Source of the DNA: Bacteroidia bacterium
GTDB taxonomy: Bacteria > Bacteroidota > Bacteroidia > NS11-12g > UBA9320
Assembly (NCBI GenBank): GCA_029253325.1
Contig: JAQWZS010000149.1
Location: forward strand, 1-10,056
Length of the DNA: 10,056 nucleotides
Direction: 5' to 3'
The position numbers were made by a program, and so were the translations under genes. Positions 7,336-10,056 of the stretch are shown piece by piece. The notes beneath the pieces are model-generated. The model was given only the letters and a program-made list of their open reading frames with translations, was not told the origin of the DNA and did no database searches. Position 1 is the stretch's first letter, and each line of letters opens with the position of its first letter.

Positions 7336-7962
7336 ATGGATTTCCAGTATAATACACAACAAGAACACATAAAATTAACCGAATACGGTAGAGGTGTTCA
7401 AGAAATGATTGAACATCTGAAACTAGAAAAAGATAGAGATAAGCGAAACGTTCTTGCTCATACTGTCTTTCAAGTGATGGTCAATCTAAACCCCGAAATT
7501 AAATCTCAAACCAACTACCAACAGACGGTTTGGGATCACATGCATGAAATTGCAAACTATGAATTGGATATTGACAACGATTATCCAACTCCAACCCCAA
7601 ACATCCGCTCCACTAATCCTGAGCTAATAGCCTATAAGGGCATGTTAAGTAAGTATCGATATTATGGTCGTAACTTATTGGAAATGATTGTTGGTGCAGG
7701 AAAAATGGATGATGGTGAATTGAAAACTATGTATGTTAACTACATCGCATCGTTTATGGTCAACTCATCTAAAAATTGGAATGATGAGGTACTAACCCCT
7801 CACCAGATTGTACAACACCTTGCAGATTTATCCAATGGAAGTTTACAAGTCAATCCCGACACCTTGGCTATTCATATAGAAACTCGAACTAAGCGTCCTC
7901 ACCATCAGAATCGTGGACATAAGAAAAAGAAAAATTACAATTCGAAGTTTAAGAAAAAATAA
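7336..7962 (+). CDS. DUF4290 family protein, murA-linked
   Basis: A 208-residue cytoplasmic protein of the DUF4290 family, conserved in Bacteroidota and of unknown function. There is no signal peptide or membrane segment. The N-terminal half is mainly helical with the family pattern EYGRGVQEMIEHL (16-28) and RNVLAHTVFQVMVNLNP (37-53); a Pro-rich link DYPTPTP (82-88) leads to a second helical part (about 94-165). The C-terminus, residues 184-208, is strongly basic (many Lys, Arg and His), which suggests contact with nucleic acid, ribosome or membrane, but this is only inference. Its stop codon is followed immediately by the murA start codon (TAAATG), so the two are co-transcribed and likely translationally coupled. 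The start is supported by the family's usual N-terminus. A role tied to cell-wall synthesis can be suspected from the linkage but not shown. Confidence 0.85.
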   Translation: MDFQYNTQQEHIKLTEYGRGVQEMIEHLKLEKDRDKRNVLAHTVFQVMVNLNPEIKSQTNYQQTVWDHMHEIANYELDIDNDYPTPTPNIRSTNPELIAYKGMLSKYRYYGRNLLEMIVGAGKMDDGELKTMYVNYIASFMVNSSKNWNDEVLTPHQIVQHLADLSNGSLQVNPDTLAIHIETRTKRPHHQNRGHKKKKNYNSKFKKK

Positions 7963-9267
7963 ATGGGAACATTCAAAATTGAGGGTGGCCATAAATTAAA
8001 AGGTACACTTACTCCCCAAGGAGCAAAAAATGAAGCTTTACAAATTCTTGCAGCCGTACTCCTATCACCATTAAAAATTACGCTGAAAAACATCCCAGAG
8101 ATTCGAGATATTCTTAGAATGATTGAACTCTTAAAAGGTTTGGGTGTTAAAGTAGAAAAACTAGGTAAAGGAGAATACACCTTTCAGTCGGACGAAATCA
8201 ACCTGGATTATTTCCATACTGAAGAATTCAGAACCAAAGGAGCTGCCATTCGGGGATCGATTATGATTATTGGACCTCTTTTAGCTCGTTTTGGCATCGG
8301 CTACATTCCTAGTCCAGGGGGAGATAAAATCGGCAGACGACGATTGGATACTCACTTTATTGGATTTGAAAATCTAGGTGCAGAATTCATATATAACAAG
8401 GATACAGGATTTTATAAGGTTGAAGCTAAAAACCTAAAAGGAAGCTATATGCTTCTCGAGGAAGCCTCGGTAACGGGTACAGCCAATATACTTATGGCAG
8501 CTTCCATGGCAGAGGGAACCACGACTATCTATAATGCTGCTTGCGAACCTTACCTTCAACAATTATCTAGAATGATAAATTCAATGGGAGGTAAAATCTC
8601 AGGTATTGGAAGTAACCTTCTAACTATTGAGGGAGTTAAAGAACTTCATGGTTGTGAGCACACCATTCTACCCGATATGATTGAAATAGGCTCTTTCATT
8701 TCATTAGCTGCATTAACTCAATCGGAAATTACCATTGAAAATTGTAGAGTAGATCAGTTAGGAATCATCCCAAATGTATATCGAAAGCTTGGCGTACAAT
8801 TTGAAATCAAAGACGACAACATCATCATCCCAGAAAATAAGCATTATGAAATTGATAGTTTCATTGATGGAAGTATGATGACGATTGCAGACGCTACTTG
8901 GCCTGGTTTGTCACCTGACTTATTGAGTGTAATCCTTGTCATGTGTACACAAGCAAAAGGAAATGTACTTATTCATCAAAAAATGTTTGAAAGCAGATTA
9001 TTTTTCGTTGACAATTTGATAGATATGGGAGCACAGATTATTTTGTGCGACCCTCACCGAGCTACGGTTATGGGACTAGACCGAAGAGTACCCCTAAAAG
9101 CCGCAACTATGGCCTCTCCCGATATTAGAGCAGGTGTATCCTTACTAATCGCGGCCATGTCTGCTGAAGGCACAAGTACAATTCACAACATAGAACAAAT
9201 TGATAGAGGGTATCAAGATATTGAACATCGATTAAACGCAATTGGTGCCAAGATAACTCGCCTTTAG
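7963..9267 (+). CDS. murA: UDP-N-acetylglucosamine 1-carboxyvinyltransferase MurA, Cys-to-Asp loop variant
   Basis: MurA transfers enolpyruvate from phosphoenolpyruvate to UDP-GlcNAc, the first committed step of peptidoglycan synthesis in the cytoplasm. The 434 residues cover the whole EPSP-synthase-like double-domain fold. Key residues are present by comparison with E. coli MurA: K22 and N23 in GAKNE, R126 in the active-site loop, D319 in WPGLSPDL (E. coli D305), and R389 in SPDIRAG (E. coli R397). The loop Cys that acts as general acid in E. coli (C115) is Asp here (D121, in PGGDKIGRRRLDTH). Asp at this place keeps activity in other bacteria and prevents covalent attack by fosfomycin, so the enzyme is predicted to be drug-insensitive. 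Its ATG directly follows the DUF4290 stop codon. Nothing suggests truncation. The length is about 15 residues more than the E. coli protein. Confidence 0.97.
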   Translation: MGTFKIEGGHKLKGTLTPQGAKNEALQILAAVLLSPLKITLKNIPEIRDILRMIELLKGLGVKVEKLGKGEYTFQSDEINLDYFHTEEFRTKGAAIRGSIMIIGPLLARFGIGYIPSPGGDKIGRRRLDTHFIGFENLGAEFIYNKDTGFYKVEAKNLKGSYMLLEEASVTGTANILMAASMAEGTTTIYNAACEPYLQQLSRMINSMGGKISGIGSNLLTIEGVKELHGCEHTILPDMIEIGSFISLAALTQSEITIENCRVDQLGIIPNVYRKLGVQFEIKDDNIIIPENKHYEIDSFIDGSMMTIADATWPGLSPDLLSVILVMCTQAKGNVLIHQKMFESRLFFVDNLIDMGAQIILCDPHRATVMGLDRRVPLKAATMASPDIRAGVSLLIAAMSAEGTSTIHNIEQIDRGYQDIEHRLNAIGAKITRL

Positions 9268-9281
9268 AGCATTAAATACAA

Positions 9282-9308
9282 GCTAAATCCTATTAGCACC
9301 ATTTTTTA
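9282..9308 (+). terminator. Weak possible terminator after murA
   Basis: GCTAA (9282-9286) pairs with TTAGC (9293-9297) around a 6-base loop; six T residues follow four bases later (9302-9307). The 5-bp stem is short and AT-rich, so termination would be inefficient. It lies 14 bases after the murA stop codon, the right place for one. Confidence 0.3.
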
Positions 9309-9317
9309 TGTCAGCAT

Positions 9318-9342
9318 ATTTTGTGTCATAATGACACAAAAT
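9318..9342. promoter_or_regulatory. Perfect 25-bp palindrome upstream of grpE, candidate operator
   Basis: ATTTTGTGTCAT (9318-9329) and ATGACACAAAAT (9331-9342) are exact reverse complements around a single central A. The palindrome ends 10 bases before the -7 element of the grpE promoter and covers the place where a -33 element would be, so a dimeric protein bound here would meet RNA polymerase directly. It is not the CIRCE heat-shock operator (TTAGCACTC-N9-GAGTGCTAA). No T-tract follows on the plus strand, so it does not look like a terminator of murA. The regulator is unknown to me. Confidence 0.6.
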
Positions 9343-9352
9343 TCATTGGCAA

Positions 9353-9360
9353 TACTTTTG
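9353..9360 (+). promoter_or_regulatory. Candidate Bacteroidota -7 promoter element for grpE-dnaJ
   Basis: TACTTTTG fits TAnnTTTG at every fixed base and lies 33 bases before the grpE ATG, which would give a leader of roughly 26-28 bases. No TTG-type -33 element sits at the expected distance; that place is occupied by the palindrome ATGACACAAAAT, which suggests control by a DNA-binding protein at this promoter. Confidence 0.6.
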
Positions 9361-9393
9361 CAATTACATGAATACATTTAGAACTTTACCAAA

Positions 9394-9927
9394 ATGCCCG
9401 AAGGAAAAAAAGTACAAGAAGAAGAGGAAATTAAAAAAGAGGATTTAAATCAAACTGAGGAAAATCAGTCTGAGGAACCCAAAGAAACCTCTCCTGAAGA
9501 TCAAATCAATGAATTGAATGATAAGTACCTTAGGTTATACTCCGAATTTGACAACTATCGCAAAAGAACTTCTAAAGAACGATTGGAGCTCTTTAAAACT
9601 GCTGGACAAGATATCTTAACAGACTTGCTTCCTGTTCTTGATGATTTTGACAGAGCAATGCAGAATATGGATTCTTCTGATGATGTCGAGGCTATTCAAA
9701 CAGGTATAAATCTAATATACAACAAGTTCAAAAGTGTCGTAGAAAACAAAGGATTAAAACATTTTAAATCTATCGAAACCGAATTTGACCCAGAAATACA
9801 CGAGGCAATTACTAAAATTCCTGCCCCAAACAAAAAACTAAAGGGCAAAGTGGTTGATGAAATTGAAAAAGGGTACATGCTAAATGATAAGGTTATCCGA
9901 TTTGCAAAAGTTGTAGTAGGAGAATAA
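9394..9927 (+). CDS. grpE: Nucleotide exchange factor GrpE
   Basis: GrpE is the cytoplasmic co-chaperone that drives release of ADP from DnaK. The 177 residues show the family layout: an acidic, disordered N-terminal tail (1-33, Glu and Lys rich), a long dimerising helix (about 34-92) with NDKYLRLYSEFDNYRKRTSKE and DLLPVLDDFDRAM, then a short helical part and the C-terminal beta domain that contacts DnaK, with FDPEIHEAIT (131-140), GKVVDEIEKGYMLNDKVIRFAKVVV (split: GKVVDEIEKG at 151-160, VIRFAKVVV at 167-175). The start fits the tail length usual in this family. One base separates its stop codon from the dnaJ ATG, so the two are one operon. dnaK is not in the window, which is common for Bacteroidota. 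The upstream promoter carries a palindromic candidate operator. Confidence 0.97.
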   Translation: MPEGKKVQEEEEIKKEDLNQTEENQSEEPKETSPEDQINELNDKYLRLYSEFDNYRKRTSKERLELFKTAGQDILTDLLPVLDDFDRAMQNMDSSDDVEAIQTGINLIYNKFKSVVENKGLKHFKSIETEFDPEIHEAITKIPAPNKKLKGKVVDEIEKGYMLNDKVIRFAKVVVGE

Positions 9928-9928
9928 G

Positions 9929-10056
9929 ATGGCAAAGAGAGATTATTACGATATACTCGGAGTATCAAAAAGCTCCACTGCGGAAGAAATTAAAAAAGCT
10001 TATCGAAAGAAAGCCATAAAGTATCATCCGGATAAAAATCCTGACAATAAAGAAGC
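9929..10056 (+). CDS. dnaJ: Chaperone DnaJ, N-terminal fragment
   Basis: The first 42 codons of dnaJ, cut by the right edge of the window. The fragment is the start of a J domain: MAKRDYYDILGVSK at the N-terminus, helix II EEIKKAYRKKAIKYHP, and the essential HPD tripeptide at residues 33-35, followed by KNPDNKEA. The HPD motif stimulates ATP hydrolysis by DnaK. The MAKRDYYD start is the usual beginning of full-length DnaJ (Hsp40 type I), and the position right after grpE supports that over a minor J-domain protein; the zinc-finger and substrate domains lie beyond the window. The ATG begins one base after the grpE stop codon. Confidence 0.93.
   Translation, partial: MAKRDYYDILGVSKSSTAEEIKKAYRKKAIKYHPDKNPDNKE

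Noticed and set aside
9318..9342. The grpE palindrome as a CIRCE element or as the murA terminator.
   Set aside because: The arms do not match TTAGCACTC/GAGTGCTAA, the central spacer is one base and not nine, and no T-tract follows on the plus strand.
9368..9448. A 26-codon, Lys/Arg-rich reading frame beginning at an ATG in the grpE leader and overlapping the grpE start in another frame.
   Set aside because: Its Lys-rich content follows from the A-rich, Glu/Lys coding of the grpE N-terminus read out of frame, and there is no independent sign of translation. It is probably chance.

Overview
The window is AT-rich DNA from a member of the Bacteroidota. The evidence is a SusC/SusD pair, several lipoprotein signal peptides with acidic residues after the lipobox cysteine, a DUF4290 gene joined to murA, and two sequences that fit the Bacteroidota -7 promoter consensus TAnnTTTG. 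No Shine-Dalgarno sequences stand out. A free-living, probably aquatic member of the Cytophagales or a related order is a guess from protein style only.

Layout. Positions 1-242 (+) hold the C-terminal end of an aldehyde dehydrogenase. Positions 304-957 (-) encode a small outer-membrane beta-barrel protein; its likely terminator is the hairpin at 257-277. Positions 1152-7117 (-) form a tight four-gene operon, in transcription order: a SusC-type TonB-dependent transporter, a SusD-like lipoprotein, a lipoprotein with an Ig-like domain, and a small lipoprotein of the 'lipid-binding putative hydrolase' type. Gaps between these genes are 11, 23 and 19 bases, and a strong hairpin with a T-tract ends the operon. 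A 218-base divergent region (7118-7335) separates this operon from rightward housekeeping genes: DUF4290 and murA (stop and start codons directly adjacent), then grpE and the first 42 codons of dnaJ.

How the genes work together. The four-gene operon should build one outer-membrane nutrient-import complex: SusC is the TonB-energised barrel, SusD the lid, and the two small lipoproteins are surface accessories. The gene order recalls the Bacteroides thetaiotaomicron BT2264-BT2261 complex, which was crystallised with bound peptides. With no glycan-degrading enzyme next to it, an oligopeptide substrate is a reasonable inference. MurA makes the first committed peptidoglycan precursor; here it has Asp instead of Cys at the catalytic loop position, which predicts intrinsic fosfomycin insensitivity. 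GrpE and DnaJ are co-chaperones of DnaK, which is not in the window. A perfect 25-bp palindrome lies just upstream of the grpE promoter and is the most notable non-coding signal seen.

No RNA genes, insertion sequences, CRISPR arrays, broken genes or clear signs of horizontal transfer were found. No stretch longer than 300 bases lacks a gene. Most of the window is ordinary chromosome; the points most worth following are the grpE palindrome, the MurA Asp variant and the transporter's resemblance to a peptide importer.
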